The notes beneath the pieces were generated by a model, which was not told the origin of the DNA, ran no database searches, and saw only the letters and a program-made list of their open reading frames with translations. A stretch of 64,000 nt of DNA, from positions 1,116,001 to 1,180,000 of the forward strand of contig NC_015554.1 in assembly GCF_000213655.1 (NCBI RefSeq), given 5' to 3'. The DNA is from Alteromonas naphthalenivorans (GTDB lineage Bacteria; Pseudomonadota; Gammaproteobacteria; Enterobacterales; Alteromonadaceae). Below, piece after piece: positions 44,012 through 54,844 of the stretch (position 1 is its first letter; each line of letters begins with the position of its first letter). Position numbers and translations under genes: made by a program.

Positions 44012-47000
44012 ATGAAATTGCATTTGACGGGCTTAGTTTTACTTACTTTATGTTTACTAGCCCCCCACAATAATGTCGATGCACAGGAACGCGCTACCCT
44101 GCTGAAAGGGCCCAAGAACGCGACCAGTCAGTATTCTGGATTAGAATACGGCCCCATTGATTCTCAAGATACCCTTTGGCGTATAGCTGAGCGTTATCGT
44201 CAAAATAATAACCTGTCGGTTTATCAGGTTATGTCCGCTATTTATGAGCTGAACCCCAATGCGTTTGAACAGCAAAACTTAAATTTACTGGTTGATGGTT
44301 CAATACTGAAGTTGCCATCAGAACGGTATATTTCTCGTATTGATGCAAGACAAGCACAAATTCGAGCAGAAAATGACGAGCGAACCTTCGCTGAGTTGCT
44401 AAACAAACCTGGTAGCAGCGTACGAAATATTAAACCGCCTGCGCCTTTGGTGAATCAAAACGATTTAAGCCAAACTCAATCCAATATAGAACAAAAAATT
44501 ACGCGTTTAGATCAAGAGCAAACCCGTCAGTTTGATGAACTTCGGATGCAATTTGCTGCGTCTTTAGAAAACGTGGAAGCCTTGTTAAATGAAAATCGCA
44601 AACTGTATGAGCGGGTAGACGAGGTTAATGGTGAACTTCAAGAGCTTCGTAATCAGGTTGAAGGCGATGTTAAAACACAGATAGATACGCAAGTGGCGCT
44701 GCAACAAGAGCTGCTCGATATGATGAAAGCCGAGCAAATGCAGCGAGAAGCAGAAAAACAAAAGTCGATGTGGAGTTCGCTTTCTAGCCCAATGCTTCTC
44801 ATTATAGGCTCCGGCATTATTACCTTATTATTGGTCGGCGGGCTAATTGCGTGGTTGTTGAAACGCAAACCAGCTGAAGCTGCAGAAGCACCAGAAGTAC
44901 CAGAAATCTCTGATGATGTGCCTGTACCAGATACTGACATGGCTGACTTGGCCAGTGCACTAGAGCCAGATCTTGGCGATAGCATGGAGCTGACGGATGA
45001 CGATCTGTTCAACGACGACGACTTGCTTGATGATGTGCTTACGTCTGAATTAGAAGAAAGCCTTGATGATGACTTAGAAACCTTCGGCGACCTAGACGAT
45101 GACATGTTGGTGCCTGAAGACGATACCGATGACTTATTTGAGTCGGGCAGTGATGAGCTTGACCAGAATGAGCTAGACAGTTTGTTCGATGATGATGATT
45201 TGTCTGATAAGCTCAGTGAAGATGGAGATAGCAGTTTAGAAGGGTTTGATTTATCTGGTGATGACGATGACGACGTAGCTAACTTTGACGAATCGCTTGA
45301 TACAGATCTTGGTGAAGATTTAGACGAAGCACAAGACGAAACCGATATTGAAGAAGCGCCAGATGCGTCTGAACCCGACGCCTTAGATGACGACTTTGAT
45401 ATTGATGATATTTTAGATGGCGCAATGGCAGAAGCTGAAACGAGTGATTCTGTTGACGACATTTTTGAAGCAGCACAGTCTGCATCGAATGAAAGTGAAG
45501 AAGATACTGCCACCTTACCCAGTGTTGATGACGAAGACGAAACGCCTGAGATCAGCATTGATGATTTGCTTGAACAAAATGCACCAGAACCTACGCTGCT
45601 TGACGAGCTAGACAGTAAAGATGAGCTTATTAACGAAGAAATGATTGATAAGCTTGATGATGAAATTAATCAGCAGAATCAAGAACTCGATCGTATTACC
45701 GATGATTTGCTTAACGAGATTGAGCAAATTGAAATGATGGGTGGCCTTGACGAAGGTGACGAAGACAGCGAAAGCGAAGAGGATACAATAGAATCTGTTG
45801 CTTCAGCTCCTTCACCACAAGCCATTCAAAGCCTAGACAGTATTACCGATGACCTAGACGAAATTGATGTTGAAGACATGGAGAATGCTGATGATTTCTC
45901 TGATCCTTTGTCGGATAACTTAATTTCTGAATTGCAGGCTGAAAGTGAAGAAGCGTTGGGATTCGATGAAAATGCATCTGACGAAGAGCTGGCTCCTGAA
46001 GTAGATGAATCTGCAGATGATGATTTTTCTGACCCTTTCACAGATGACTTGCTGGCCGAGCTTGAAGCTGACATTGAATCGGATGATGACGATGTAGAGC
46101 CCGAATCAGCAGACGCTCAGATAGATGGTGAATCAGACAATGATAATGCTGATTTTGACGACCCATTAACAGACGATTTAATTGCCGAGCTTGAAGCGGG
46201 AATCGACTCTGAAGATGAAACTCAGCCTGCCTTTGACGAAAATGGCGATTTTGATGACCCACTTACTGATGATTTATTAGCAGAGCTAGAAGCTGAAAAT
46301 CAACCAGATGACGCGTTTGAAAACGATTCAGAAGAAACCTCTGAGGCTACTGAAGCACCAGAAGTTGACGATGACTTTGACGATCCACTTACTGATGATT
46401 TACTCGCTGAGCTAGAAGCAGATATTGATTCCGATGAAGGTACTGATTCCGGCGATGCGCTTGCAGATGAGCTTCTTGCTGAGCTTGAAGCTGATATCGA
46501 CAGTGATATTGAACAGACTCAGCCCGATGCGCCGCTAGGCAGTGATGAAACACTATCTAGTGACGACCTGAGCGATGAAACTGATGTTCCTCAAGAAGCT
46601 CCCGAAATCGATGCGCTTGAGAATGGCCCCACCGAAAATGAAGTCTTAGAGGCCGAAAGCACAGACAGTGAAATCGAGCAGCAAGAAACATCAGATTTTG
46701 ACGAAGCTGACCAAGATGTTGCTGACGAATTATCTATTGATGAAGCACTAGCTGAAGATGATTCTAGTGATGAAGAACTTGAGGCCGATGCGCTAGCGCC
46801 AGAGCCCGAAGAATTAGCATTAGACAATGAAGATGAAGCTGCTTCCCATGATGAGCTTGTTGAAGAGTTACTCGCCGATGAAGAGCACGGTGAAGAAGTA
46901 CCCGCCGAAGACGAGCTTGCTGAAGATGAGCCTGAAGACACTACACTAGCAACAGAATCTTTGTTAGACGAACTAGACGAACTAGATGAACTAGATGAAG

Positions 47001-48724
47001 TGCTGGAAGAGACGGCAGCAGAAAGTGTACCTGAAGAAGAAACTCACGATGCATTAGCTGACGAATTGTTAGCGGCCGTTAACGCCGATAGTGATTCAGA
47101 GGCTGAGATTGATGTTGATGAGCCGCTTCCAGTAGATGAGTCAGAAACAAATGAGTCAGAAACAGACGCAACAGATTTAAGCAATGATGAACCGCTAGAT
47201 GAACTTGAATCTTTAGGTTCCGCTGAGCAAGTCATTGATGATCCAGAAGCAGAAATACAAGATATAGCCTCGTTAGAAGAAGCCGAGTCACAAGATGACA
47301 TTGACGGGTTTAACGAAGACGAAATATTAGATGAAGCACCGCCAGCTGAAGCTCAACTAGACTTTGATGGTGATGATGACAGGGACGATGCTCTCGAGTC
47401 TGCTGAACCCGAAAATGTAGAAGTAGACGTAGACGGTGCCCACAGCGACGAAGAAAGCGACAGTGATGAAGAAAGCGACAGCGATGTAGAAAGCGACAGC
47501 GATGTAGAAAGCGACAGCGATGTAGAAAGCGACAGTGATGAAGACGAGTTACTGACTGAGGACTTACTTTCTGAGCTTGATTCTGATATCGAAACCGGTC
47601 TAGACGTTGCGCCAGATGAACCTCATGTTGCTGATGAAGAAGATGTAGAAGATACTTTTGACATCGAGCCAGATGCTGATGAGCCTCTTGCCGAAGCCGA
47701 AGCCGAAGCCGAAGCCGAAGCCGAAGCCGAAGCCGAAGCCGAAGCCGAAGCCGAAGCCGAAGCCGAAGCCGAAGCCGAAGCCGAAGCCGAAGCCGAAGCC
47801 GAAGCGGATCCACTTGACGATGCGTTAGCGGCGTTTGATAAACAAATGATGGATGATATTCCTACATTTGGTGAATCAAGCGATGATGCTGAAGAGCCAG
47901 AGCCTGAGCCAGAAAGCAACGATTACGATGACAGTATTCTTGATAGTGCATTTGATGAAATTGATGAATTTGAATTAGAGCATGAAGTTGATGGCGTGGT
48001 GCCAGAGCCTTCAGCTAGTGAAGAGCCTTTAGCCAATCAAGAGCCTTTAGCCGGTGAAGAGCCCTCAGCTAATGAAGAGCCCTCAGCCAATAAAGAGCCT
48101 ACTTCCGATGAAAAAGACCCTAGCGACTTCGACGAATTAGAAGATGTGCCAGGGTTAGATGACTGGTTGTCAGGAACCGAAGAGTCAGAACAAGAAGAGA
48201 TATTTGACGATTTAGATGGTGCAGAATTTGATGAATTGCTGCAAAGCATTGAATCCGAGCAAGAAGATGAACCAAGCGTTGCAGCTGACACCACTGAATC
48301 GACAGAAAGCCTAAATCTTGAAGAAGGTCCCGAGCCTGAACTTAAGCTTGACAATCCAGATTTAGATCTAAGTGCACTACTAAACGATGTGGATCTTGAT
48401 GCTGAAACCGAACCACGCACTCCACCAGAAGATTTCTTGGATGTGGAAGCGCTGATGGATGATGGTGAAGACAATGATATAGATCCAGACAGTGCAGAAC
48501 TTGATTTAGACGTAAGCCTATCTGATTTCACCGGTGTTAATGATGCCGATGATGTCATTGATATTGATAAAGATGCAGGGCAAAACGCTAACCTCGACCT
48601 CGCACGGGTTTATCTAGAAATGGATGATATCGTTGCTGCGAAGGAATTACTCGAAGATGTGATGAATCTGGGTAGTGAAGAGCAAAAGCAAGAAGCTGAA
48701 GGTATTTTAAAATCCATCAGTTAA
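44012..48724 (+). CDS. hubP: FimV/HubP-type polar landmark protein
   Basis: The ATG at 44012 (MKLHLTGLVLLTLCLLAP) is chosen: AGGA lies 5 bp upstream and a signal peptide begins there; an in-frame TTG at 43991 lacks one. The product has 1570 residues. A LysM-type FimV N-terminal domain (SQDTLWRIAERYRQNN, residues about 50-110) is followed by a coiled coil (about 150-240), one transmembrane helix (about 262-284), a very long acidic region with several repeat types, and the C-terminal FimV domain (ANLDLARVYLEMDDIVAAKELLEDV). HubP organises the cell pole, chromosome origin, chemoreceptors and flagella. It lies between asd and truA, the FimV position in pseudomonads. Confidence 0.93.
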   Translation: MKLHLTGLVLLTLCLLAPHNNVDAQERATLLKGPKNATSQYSGLEYGPIDSQDTLWRIAERYRQNNNLSVYQVMSAIYELNPNAFEQQNLNLLVDGSILKLPSERYISRIDARQAQIRAENDERTFAELLNKPGSSVRNIKPPAPLVNQNDLSQTQSNIEQKITRLDQEQTRQFDELRMQFAASLENVEALLNENRKLYERVDEVNGELQELRNQVEGDVKTQIDTQVALQQELLDMMKAEQMQREAEKQKSMWSSLSSPMLLIIGSGIITLLLVGGLIAWLLKRKPAEAAEAPEVPEISDDVPVPDTDMADLASALEPDLGDSMELTDDDLFNDDDLLDDVLTSELEESLDDDLETFGDLDDDMLVPEDDTDDLFESGSDELDQNELDSLFDDDDLSDKLSEDGDSSLEGFDLSGDDDDDVANFDESLDTDLGEDLDEAQDETDIEEAPDASEPDALDDDFDIDDILDGAMAEAETSDSVDDIFEAAQSASNESEEDTATLPSVDDEDETPEISIDDLLEQNAPEPTLLDELDSKDELINEEMIDKLDDEINQQNQELDRITDDLLNEIEQIEMMGGLDEGDEDSESEEDTIESVASAPSPQAIQSLDSITDDLDEIDVEDMENADDFSDPLSDNLISELQAESEEALGFDENASDEELAPEVDESADDDFSDPFTDDLLAELEADIESDDDDVEPESADAQIDGESDNDNADFDDPLTDDLIAELEAGIDSEDETQPAFDENGDFDDPLTDDLLAELEAENQPDDAFENDSEETSEATEAPEVDDDFDDPLTDDLLAELEADIDSDEGTDSGDALADELLAELEADIDSDIEQTQPDAPLGSDETLSSDDLSDETDVPQEAPEIDALENGPTENEVLEAESTDSEIEQQETSDFDEADQDVADELSIDEALAEDDSSDEELEADALAPEPEELALDNEDEAASHDELVEELLADEEHGEEVPAEDELAEDEPEDTTLATESLLDELDELDELDEVLEETAAESVPEEETHDALADELLAAVNADSDSEAEIDVDEPLPVDESETNESETDATDLSNDEPLDELESLGSAEQVIDDPEAEIQDIASLEEAESQDDIDGFNEDEILDEAPPAEAQLDFDGDDDRDDALESAEPENVEVDVDGAHSDEESDSDEESDSDVESDSDVESDSDVESDSDEDELLTEDLLSELDSDIETGLDVAPDEPHVADEEDVEDTFDIEPDADEPLAEAEAEAEAEAEAEAEAEAEAEAEAEAEAEAEAEAEAEADPLDDALAAFDKQMMDDIPTFGESSDDAEEPEPEPESNDYDDSILDSAFDEIDEFELEHEVDGVVPEPSASEEPLANQEPLAGEEPSANEEPSANKEPTSDEKDPSDFDELEDVPGLDDWLSGTEESEQEEIFDDLDGAEFDELLQSIESEQEDEPSVAADTTESTESLNLEEGPEPELKLDNPDLDLSALLNDVDLDAETEPRTPPEDFLDVEALMDDGEDNDIDPDSAELDLDVSLSDFTGVNDADDVIDIDKDAGQNANLDLARVYLEMDDIVAAKELLEDVMNLGSEEQKQEAEGILKSIS
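45890..46508 (+). repeat. Degenerate acidic protein repeats in HubP
   Basis: About six copies of a DFDDPLTDDLLAELEA-like block, spaced some 20-40 residues apart at residues about 627-832. Bases have diverged, so the repeats are visible mainly at protein level. HubP of vibrios also has acidic repeats in this part. Confidence 0.75.
47453..47542 (+). repeat. Five 18-bp tandem repeats in HubP
   Basis: Five consecutive units of GAAAGCGACAGYGATGWA at 47453, 47471, 47489, 47507 and 47525. The middle three are identical. They encode ESDSD(V/E) repeats at residues 1148-1177. Confidence 0.92.
47690..47803 (+). repeat. (GCCGAA)19 microsatellite in HubP
   Basis: Nineteen perfect tandem copies of GCCGAA encode (Ala-Glu)19 at residues 1227-1264. 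All copies are identical, so the tract is young or actively slipping. Because the unit is 6 bp, gain or loss changes length without breaking the frame. Confidence 0.97.
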
Positions 48725-48785
48725 TTGCATGTTGAGTGCGGTATGACTACACTTAGCGGCTTTTCAATTTAGAGGTGTTTGAAAC

Positions 48786-49577
48786 ATGGGGCGAATCGCC
48801 TTAGGCATCGAGTATGATGGTGCATCGGTACATGGTTGGCAACGTCAAAAAGACGTGGCTAGCGTGCAAGAATACCTAGAGAAAGCACTCACCGTTATCG
48901 CAAATAAGCCTATTATAGTATTTTGTGCTGGTCGCACCGATGCTGGTGTACATGCAACTGGCCAGATAGTTCATTTTGACAGCGATGTAGAGCGTCCAGA
49001 GCGTGCTTGGACACTTGGTATAAACGCTAACATGCCTGACACGATAGCCGTAACCTGGGCCAAACCTGTCTCTGATGATTTTCATGCCCGCTTTTCGGCT
49101 ACCCATCGTCGTTATCGTTACGTTATTTATAACTCCCGTATGCGACCTGCTATCCTGCACAATGGTGTTACTCACGAATACCGCGAGTTAGACGCAGAAA
49201 AAATGCATGAAGCCGCACAGGCGCTGGTAGGGGAGCACGATTTCACTACATTCAGGGCTTCGCTGTGCCAAAGCAAAACGCCTCACCGAACCGTGAGTAG
49301 CGTGAGTGTGCATAGGCAAGGTCGTTATGTGGTGTTAGATATCCGTGCGAATGCGTTTTTGCATCACATGGTACGTAATATCACGGGTTCACTGCTTTGC
49401 ATTGGGGCAGGAGAGCAACCTGTCGATTGGATGGCGCATCTACTTACCTTAAAAGACCGTGCAAAAGCCGCTACCACCGCCAAACCTAATGGGTTGTATT
49501 TGGTAGATGTGACTTACCCTGAGCACTTCGGTATACCAAAATCACCTCTAGGGCCTCTTTTTCTTCCAGAATCTTAA
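48786..49577 (+). CDS. truA: tRNA pseudouridine synthase A
   Basis: A 263-residue protein with the catalytic Asp52 in [14 protein letters not shown], the N-terminal [16 protein letters not shown], and [14 protein letters not shown] near the C terminus. TruA converts U38-40 in the anticodon stem of tRNAs. The order asd-fimV-truA-accD is that of related gammaproteobacteria; E. coli dedA, between truA and accD there, is absent. Confidence 0.96.
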   Translation: MGRIALGIEYDGASVHGWQRQKDVASVQEYLEKALTVIANKPIIVFCAGRTDAGVHATGQIVHFDSDVERPERAWTLGINANMPDTIAVTWAKPVSDDFHARFSATHRRYRYVIYNSRMRPAILHNGVTHEYRELDAEKMHEAAQALVGEHDFTTFRASLCQSKTPHRTVSSVSVHRQGRYVVLDIRANAFLHHMVRNITGSLLCIGAGEQPVDWMAHLLTLKDRAKAATTAKPNGLYLVDVTYPEHFGIPKSPLGPLFLPES

Positions 49578-49582
49578 GAGCG

Positions 49583-49609
49583 TGAACGGTAGCAATGGGT
49601 TACCGTTCA
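49583..49609 (+). terminator. Stem-loop after truA
   Basis: TGAACGGTA and TACCGTTCA form a perfect 9-bp stem around GCAATGGGT, 6 bp after the truA stop. A T-rich stretch comes some 15 bases later, so it is a probable but not ideal terminator. Confidence 0.55.
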
Positions 49610-49809
49610 ACTTCTTAGACCAGTTTTGTTTTTTCCATTTTACTGTATTGTGGTCTAATAGCGCGCTATATTAGGTGGTTGTACTAACGTAGTGCGTATT
49701 TTTCTCTTGCGCTACAATAAAGTAACCGAAATATTCATGTAGTATTGACACAAAGCACGAATGAAAAAACAGTGTCGGTGCGCTAATAAATATAAAGGAT
49801 TCCTTTTCC

Positions 49810-50655
49810 ATGAGCTGGATTCAAAAAATTCTTCCGCGTACGCAAACATCCACAAAAGGTAATGTACCTGAGGGGATTTGGACAAAATGCGGCTCTTGCC
49901 AAGCTGTGTTGTACAAAACTGAGTTGGAAAAACTTCAAGAAGTTTGCCCTAAATGCGATCATCACATGCGTATTACGGCCCGTCGCCGTATAGACGGTTT
50001 TCTTGATGAGGGGGATCGCGTAGAGCTTGGCGCTGAATTCGAACCACAAGATATCCTCAAATTCAAAGACTCAAAGCGTTATAAAGACCGGATTGTAGCC
50101 GCGCAAAAGCAAACCAATGAAAAAGACGCCTTGGTTGTTATGCAGGGCAAACTAAAAGGTATGCCGGTTGTAGTAGCCAGTTTCGAATTTGCCTTCATGG
50201 GTGGTTCAATGGCCTCTGTGGTAGGTGCTCGCTTTGTTGCCGCAGTAAATGCTTGTCTTGAAAACAACACACCACTAATTTGTTTCTCTGCCAGTGGCGG
50301 GGCACGTATGCAAGAAGCGCTTATGTCGCTAATGCAAATGGCCAAAACTTCTGCAGCATTGGCAAAAATGAGCAAAAAAGGTTTACCTTACATTTCTGTG
50401 TTAACAGACCCAACAATGGGCGGCGTTTCTGCCAGTTTAGCGATGCTAGGTGATGTTAACGTTGCCGAGCCAAAAGCCTTGATTGGTTTTGCTGGCCCTC
50501 GTGTTATCGAGCAAACAGTACGCGAAAAGTTACCACAAGGTTTCCAGCGTAGTGAGTTCCTTGTTGAGAAAGGCGCTATTGATATGATTGTTGACCGCAG
50601 AGAAATGCGTGATAAATTACACGGCTTGTTACTTAAGCTGCATCATCAGAATTAG
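49810..50655 (+). CDS. accD: Acetyl-CoA carboxylase carboxyltransferase subunit beta
   Basis: A 281-residue protein with the N-terminal zinc ribbon ([20 protein letters not shown], with a final CxxC) and the carboxyltransferase core ([23 protein letters not shown], then [16 protein letters not shown]). It joins AccA, which is not in this window, to transfer carboxyl from biotin to acetyl-CoA and start fatty acid synthesis. Its stop overlaps the folC GTG by one base. Confidence 0.97.
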   Translation: MSWIQKILPRTQTSTKGNVPEGIWTKCGSCQAVLYKTELEKLQEVCPKCDHHMRITARRRIDGFLDEGDRVELGAEFEPQDILKFKDSKRYKDRIVAAQKQTNEKDALVVMQGKLKGMPVVVASFEFAFMGGSMASVVGARFVAAVNACLENNTPLICFSASGGARMQEALMSLMQMAKTSAALAKMSKKGLPYISVLTDPTMGGVSASLAMLGDVNVAEPKALIGFAGPRVIEQTVREKLPQGFQRSEFLVEKGAIDMIVDRREMRDKLHGLLLKLHHQN

Positions 50656-51974
50656 TGAATACACAAAAAAATCAAAATACTGGCTCAACAACCACGTTGA
50701 GTCAGTGGCTTTCTCATCTTGAATCTATTCATCCAAGCGCCATTGATATGGGGCTTGAGCGCGTTAAATCTGTGGCAAATGCCATGGGTATCCATCTAAA
50801 AGACGCTTTACTTATTACCGTTGCCGGTACTAATGGTAAAGGCACGACCTGTCGCTTGTTAGAGCAAGCTATGCTTGCGAAAGGTAAAACCGTTGCGGTG
50901 TTTAGTTCTCCTCATCTAGTGAGTTACTGCGAACGTGTGCGGCTAAACGGTGAATTGGCTGAAGAAGGCGCATTTTGCCGTGCTTTCGAGCTTATCGAAA
51001 AAGCCCGTGGCGATATCACGTTAACCTATTTTGAATTCGGCACCTTGGCTGCAATGAAAATGATGCAGGATTGGGGTGTTGATGTGGCCGTATTGGAAGT
51101 GGGGCTAGGGGGAAGGTTAGATGCCGCTAATATTCTTGACCCAGATTTAGCCATTATTACGACTATTGATCTTGATCACCAAGACTGGCTGGGTGATACC
51201 CGCGAAGCAATTGCTCGTGAAAAAGCCGGTATCATGCGAAAAAATGGTAAAGCTGTTATTGGCGAGCTTTTACCGCCAAGTTCACTACGTGACGTTGTGT
51301 CCGAATTAGATGTTGATGCTCGATGGGCGCAGCAAGACTTTTTCATCGTTGAGAATACCGCACCTAACAATAGCCTTAGCGCTAGCACCAGTCGAACGTG
51401 GCAATGGAAGGGTAAGCATACTGAATTTACCCAGCTGCCATACCCGCATATTCCGCAGCAAAACGTGAGTACGGCACTTGCGGCACTAGAGTTATTAAAC
51501 TTACTGCCAGATGAAGCAGCGATAAAGCACATTATTGCCAATACCCGTTTGCCTGGGCGCCAACAAGAAATTAGCCAAAATCCGCTAGTGGTGGTGGATG
51601 TCGCGCATAACCCCCAAGCGACCAAAGCAATGCGGGAATGGCTTAAACGTTACCCCGCAAATAAAATACGCGTGGTAGCGGGTATGTTAAAAGACAAATC
51701 TATTGTAGAAACCCTTGCGCCTTTGTCGTCGCTGAATGCACAATGGTACTTAGCAAGCACATCAGGGCCTCGAGGCTGCGATGCAGACGTACTCGCGGGG
51801 GCGCTTTTGGATGCTCAGCTTGATAAAAGCTATATCAAAACCTTCAGCGATGTGACGAATGCTTATAAAGCAGCTCGTAATGATTACCAAGAAGGCGAAC
51901 TTATATTGGTCTTTGGTTCCTTTGTTACCGTGGCTGAAGTGTTAGATTATACCAACGCAAATGAACAACAATAA
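50655..51974 (+). CDS. folC: Dihydrofolate synthase/folylpolyglutamate synthase
   Basis: A 439-residue Mur-ligase-type enzyme from GTG at 50655, overlapping the accD stop (TAGTG). Motifs are LITVAGTNGKGTTCRLLE (ATP loop), VFSSPHLVSYCERVR, EVGLGGRLDAANI and VVDVAHNPQATKAM. It adds glutamate to dihydropteroate and folates. The start agrees with the IDMGLERV motif, which occurs at the right distance from the N terminus. Confidence 0.96.
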   Translation: MNTQKNQNTGSTTTLSQWLSHLESIHPSAIDMGLERVKSVANAMGIHLKDALLITVAGTNGKGTTCRLLEQAMLAKGKTVAVFSSPHLVSYCERVRLNGELAEEGAFCRAFELIEKARGDITLTYFEFGTLAAMKMMQDWGVDVAVLEVGLGGRLDAANILDPDLAIITTIDLDHQDWLGDTREAIAREKAGIMRKNGKAVIGELLPPSSLRDVVSELDVDARWAQQDFFIVENTAPNNSLSASTSRTWQWKGKHTEFTQLPYPHIPQQNVSTALAALELLNLLPDEAAIKHIIANTRLPGRQQEISQNPLVVVDVAHNPQATKAMREWLKRYPANKIRVVAGMLKDKSIVETLAPLSSLNAQWYLASTSGPRGCDADVLAGALLDAQLDKSYIKTFSDVTNAYKAARNDYQEGELILVFGSFVTVAEVLDYTNANEQQ

Positions 51975-52005
51975 AATCGAACAATAAGTTCAACAGGAGA
52001 TAATA

Positions 52006-52614
52006 GTGACGTCGGCATTAAAGAATAGACTCGTGGGCACCATCATCATTGTGGCGCTGGCAGTTATTTTTTTACCAGACTTTCTCGATGGCAAGAAGCA
52101 AACCAATAAAGAACCGTTTGTATCTGTTCCTGCAAGTCCTCCTAAGAAACCCATTGTAGAGCCCGAAGCCTTTCCTAGTGAGCGGGTAGCTAAAGCGGCA
52201 CAGTTGCCCGTTACGGTAACAGACGACAAAGCGCTGGATGATGAAGGCGCACCGTCTAATGTGCCTAGTGAGACTCAAGCGTTGCCTGAGCCGGTAGAGG
52301 CTAAAATAACGGCAGAAGACACTCTTGCCAGTCAAACCATTGTTGAAGCACCAGATTCATCTACTGTGGATGACGCAGGTTGGGTGATACAACTAGGCAG
52401 CTTTCGCCATGAGAAAAACGTAAAGTCATTATTGAATAAGCTTGAGAAAGCTGGGTATCGTGCGTTTAGTCGCCGGATAATGACTAACTCTGGTCCGCTC
52501 AACAAAGTGTTTGTTGGCCCAGACTTAGAAAAACAAAAATTAGAGGCAGCATTGCCCCATTTACGTGAACTCACCGACCTGAAAGGTAAGGTCACCACGT
52601 TTAAAGTAGAATAG
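52006..52614 (+). CDS. dedD: SPOR domain protein, DedD-like
   Basis: A 202-residue protein from GTG at 52006 with AGGAG at 51995-51999. It has a single N-terminal membrane anchor (LVGTIIIVALAVIFLPDFL), a proline- and acid-rich linker and a C-terminal SPOR domain (WVIQLGSFRHEKNVKSLLNK, then KVFVGPDLEKQ). SPOR domains bind denuded septal peptidoglycan; DedD is a non-essential division protein. The gene order folC-dedD-cvpA-purF matches E. coli. Confidence 0.92.
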   Translation: MTSALKNRLVGTIIIVALAVIFLPDFLDGKKQTNKEPFVSVPASPPKKPIVEPEAFPSERVAKAAQLPVTVTDDKALDDEGAPSNVPSETQALPEPVEAKITAEDTLASQTIVEAPDSSTVDDAGWVIQLGSFRHEKNVKSLLNKLEKAGYRAFSRRIMTNSGPLNKVFVGPDLEKQKLEAALPHLRELTDLKGKVTTFKVE

Positions 52615-52774
52615 TGTAAACCGATAGGTACACAGCACTTTCTACACCGTGAAAATCAGAAGCTAAAAATATTACACATTGGTAATTTTTCCGGCTTCTG
52701 TTAGAATGCGCGCCATCTCGCCAACGGCATGTCGCTACTAACAACTTCCGCGACTATAACGCAATTAAGAGACA

Positions 52775-53263
52775 ATGAACTGGGTAGACTTTTCCATATT
52801 GGGTATCGTTGCGGTATCTACCTTAATAAGCCTTATTAGAGGGTTTGTTAAAGAAGCCATCTCTCTTGTGGTATGGTTTGGCGCACTCTTTATTGCCAGC
52901 CATTTTTATGCCGACTTAGCCGTATATTTTACTGCCATCGATGATTTGTATCTTCGAAATGGTGCTGCCATTGCCGCGTTATTTGTATCAACTCTGATGC
53001 TAGGCGGCATGTTAAATTTTGCAATTGGACAACTGGTTCAGGCTACAGGCCTGTCAGGTACCGATCGCGTTTTAGGCATTGTATTTGGAGCGCTCCGCGG
53101 CGTACTTATCGTTAGCGCGCTTCTCTTTTTCATGGACACTTTCTCTGCCGCTGCCTCATCGCAGTGGTGGCAAACGTCGGTACTTATTCCCGAATTTGGT
53201 GTCATTATTGAGTGGTTTTTCACATATGTGAAAGGCTCCTCCAGTTTCTTAAATCCCGCTTGA
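52775..53263 (+). CDS. cvpA: CvpA family membrane protein
   Basis: A 162-residue inner-membrane protein with four hydrophobic helices ([21 protein letters not shown] at the start, then [19 protein letters not shown]). CvpA is needed for colicin V production and, in enteric bacteria, for bile or envelope stress resistance. It lies 14 bp before purF, as in E. coli. Confidence 0.93.
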   Translation: MNWVDFSILGIVAVSTLISLIRGFVKEAISLVVWFGALFIASHFYADLAVYFTAIDDLYLRNGAAIAALFVSTLMLGGMLNFAIGQLVQATGLSGTDRVLGIVFGALRGVLIVSALLFFMDTFSAAASSQWWQTSVLIPEFGVIIEWFFTYVKGSSSFLNPA

Positions 53264-53277
53264 TATAGGTAACGCAC

Positions 53278-54801
53278 ATGTGTGGTATTGTCGGAATAGT
53301 TGGTAAAACACCAGTAGCTCAGTCTTTGTACGATGGTTTAACGGTAATCCAACATCGTGGACAGGATGCTGCTGGAATAATGACCATCGACCAAAATATG
53401 TTTAATTTGCGTAAGGCAAATGGTTTGGTTCGTGATGTATTTCATACGCGTCATATGAAGCGTTTATCGGGTAATATGGGTATTGGGCACGTTCGCTATC
53501 CTACTGCGGGCACCTCAAGTTCAGCCGAAGCTCAGCCTTTCTATGTGAACTCACCGTTTGGTATTGCGTTTGCACACAATGGTAACTTAACCAATGCACA
53601 CGATTTGCAAGAAGAAGTATTTCGAATTGCCCGTCGTCATATTAACACCACATCTGATTCAGAATTGTTGTTAAACATTCTTGCTCACGAGCTACAGCAA
53701 GTGGCAGGACTAAGTGTTACCGCTGAACATATCTTTGAAGTAGTTACTAAAGTACACAAGAAAATTCGCGGTGCGTACGCGGTTGTTGCCGCTATTATCG
53801 GCCAAGGTATTGTGGCATTTCGTGACCCACACGGCATTCGCCCGTTAGCGCTAGGTAAGCGTATGACAGAGCTTGGCGAAGAGTGGATGGTAGCATCGGA
53901 AAGTGTGGCACTGGATGCCGTTGGTTTCCAATTCATCCGCGATGTGTCGCCAGGTGAAGCCGTGTACATTACTGAAAATGGCGAGCTTCATACCAGACAG
54001 TGTGCCGAGAACCCCATTACTTCGCCTTGTATTTTTGAGTTTGTGTATTTTGCACGCCCAGATAGCTTTATCGACGGTATCTCAGTTTATGCGTCTCGCG
54101 TGAATATGGGTCGCCGATTAGGTGAAAAAATTGCCCGTGAATGGAGCGATTTAGACATCGATGTTGTTATTCCTATCCCTGAAACGTCTATGGATGTGGC
54201 ACTGCAAATTGCCAACACCTTAGAGTTGCCATACCGTCAGGGCTTTGTGAAGAATCGCTACATTGGTCGTACCTTCATTATGCCTGGCCAAACTATGCGT
54301 AAGAAGTCTGTACGCCGCAAGCTAAACGCTATCTCGTCTGAATTTAAAGGCAAGAACGTGTTGTTAGTTGATGACTCTATTGTTCGAGGTACTACATCTG
54401 GCCAAATTATTGAGATGGCCAGAGAGTCTGGTGCTAAGAAGGTATACTTCGCCTCTGCAGCGCCTGAAATACGTTTCCCTAACGTATATGGTATCGACAT
54501 GCCTTCAGCCAACGAACTGATTGCCTATGGCCGAGAAATCGATCAAATAGCCGACCTTATTCAAGCTGACGGTCTTATATTCCAAGATATCACTGATTTA
54601 GTTGAGGCAGTGCGGGAAGAAAACGATTCAATTCAACGTTTTGAAACTTCAGTTTTCGACGGCAACTATATTACCGGTGATGTAGACCAAGACTACCTTG
54701 AACGTATTGATATTTCGCGTGGTGAGAAGTCTCGTGAAGCGCCCATTCTGCAAGCAGAGTTGAGCAATTTAGATATGCATAATATCGATTCTAACGACTA
54801 G
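53278..54801 (+). CDS. purF: Amidophosphoribosyltransferase
   Basis: A 507-residue enzyme. The N-terminal nucleophile Cys2 is exposed after Met removal (MCGIVGIVG), followed by the glutaminase domain ([11 protein letters not shown], then [17 protein letters not shown]). The phosphoribosyltransferase domain has the PRPP loop [14 protein letters not shown]. It makes phosphoribosylamine, the first step of purine synthesis. A strong terminator follows. Confidence 0.97.
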   Translation: MCGIVGIVGKTPVAQSLYDGLTVIQHRGQDAAGIMTIDQNMFNLRKANGLVRDVFHTRHMKRLSGNMGIGHVRYPTAGTSSSAEAQPFYVNSPFGIAFAHNGNLTNAHDLQEEVFRIARRHINTTSDSELLLNILAHELQQVAGLSVTAEHIFEVVTKVHKKIRGAYAVVAAIIGQGIVAFRDPHGIRPLALGKRMTELGEEWMVASESVALDAVGFQFIRDVSPGEAVYITENGELHTRQCAENPITSPCIFEFVYFARPDSFIDGISVYASRVNMGRRLGEKIAREWSDLDIDVVIPIPETSMDVALQIANTLELPYRQGFVKNRYIGRTFIMPGQTMRKKSVRRKLNAISSEFKGKNVLLVDDSIVRGTTSGQIIEMARESGAKKVYFASAAPEIRFPNVYGIDMPSANELIAYGREIDQIADLIQADGLIFQDITDLVEAVREENDSIQRFETSVFDGNYITGDVDQDYLERIDISRGEKSREAPILQAELSNLDMHNIDSND

Positions 54802-54844
54802 GATAATCGTCAGCAGATAGTTATCGCTATGTGCTGTAGTTGTA

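Noticed and set aside
44653..45558. Long serine-rich minus-strand open frame opposite hubP, and similar ones to 48558
   Set aside because: They are antisense shadows of the Asp/Glu-rich hubP repeats; there is no ribosome-binding site or family signal.
47453..47803. Possible CRISPR-like array because of regular repeats
   Set aside because: The units are directly adjacent without unique spacers and lie within a coding frame.
47310..47813. Arg-Leu repeat protein on the minus strand over the hexamer tract
   Set aside because: It is the other-frame reading of the GCCGAA tract and has no independent support.
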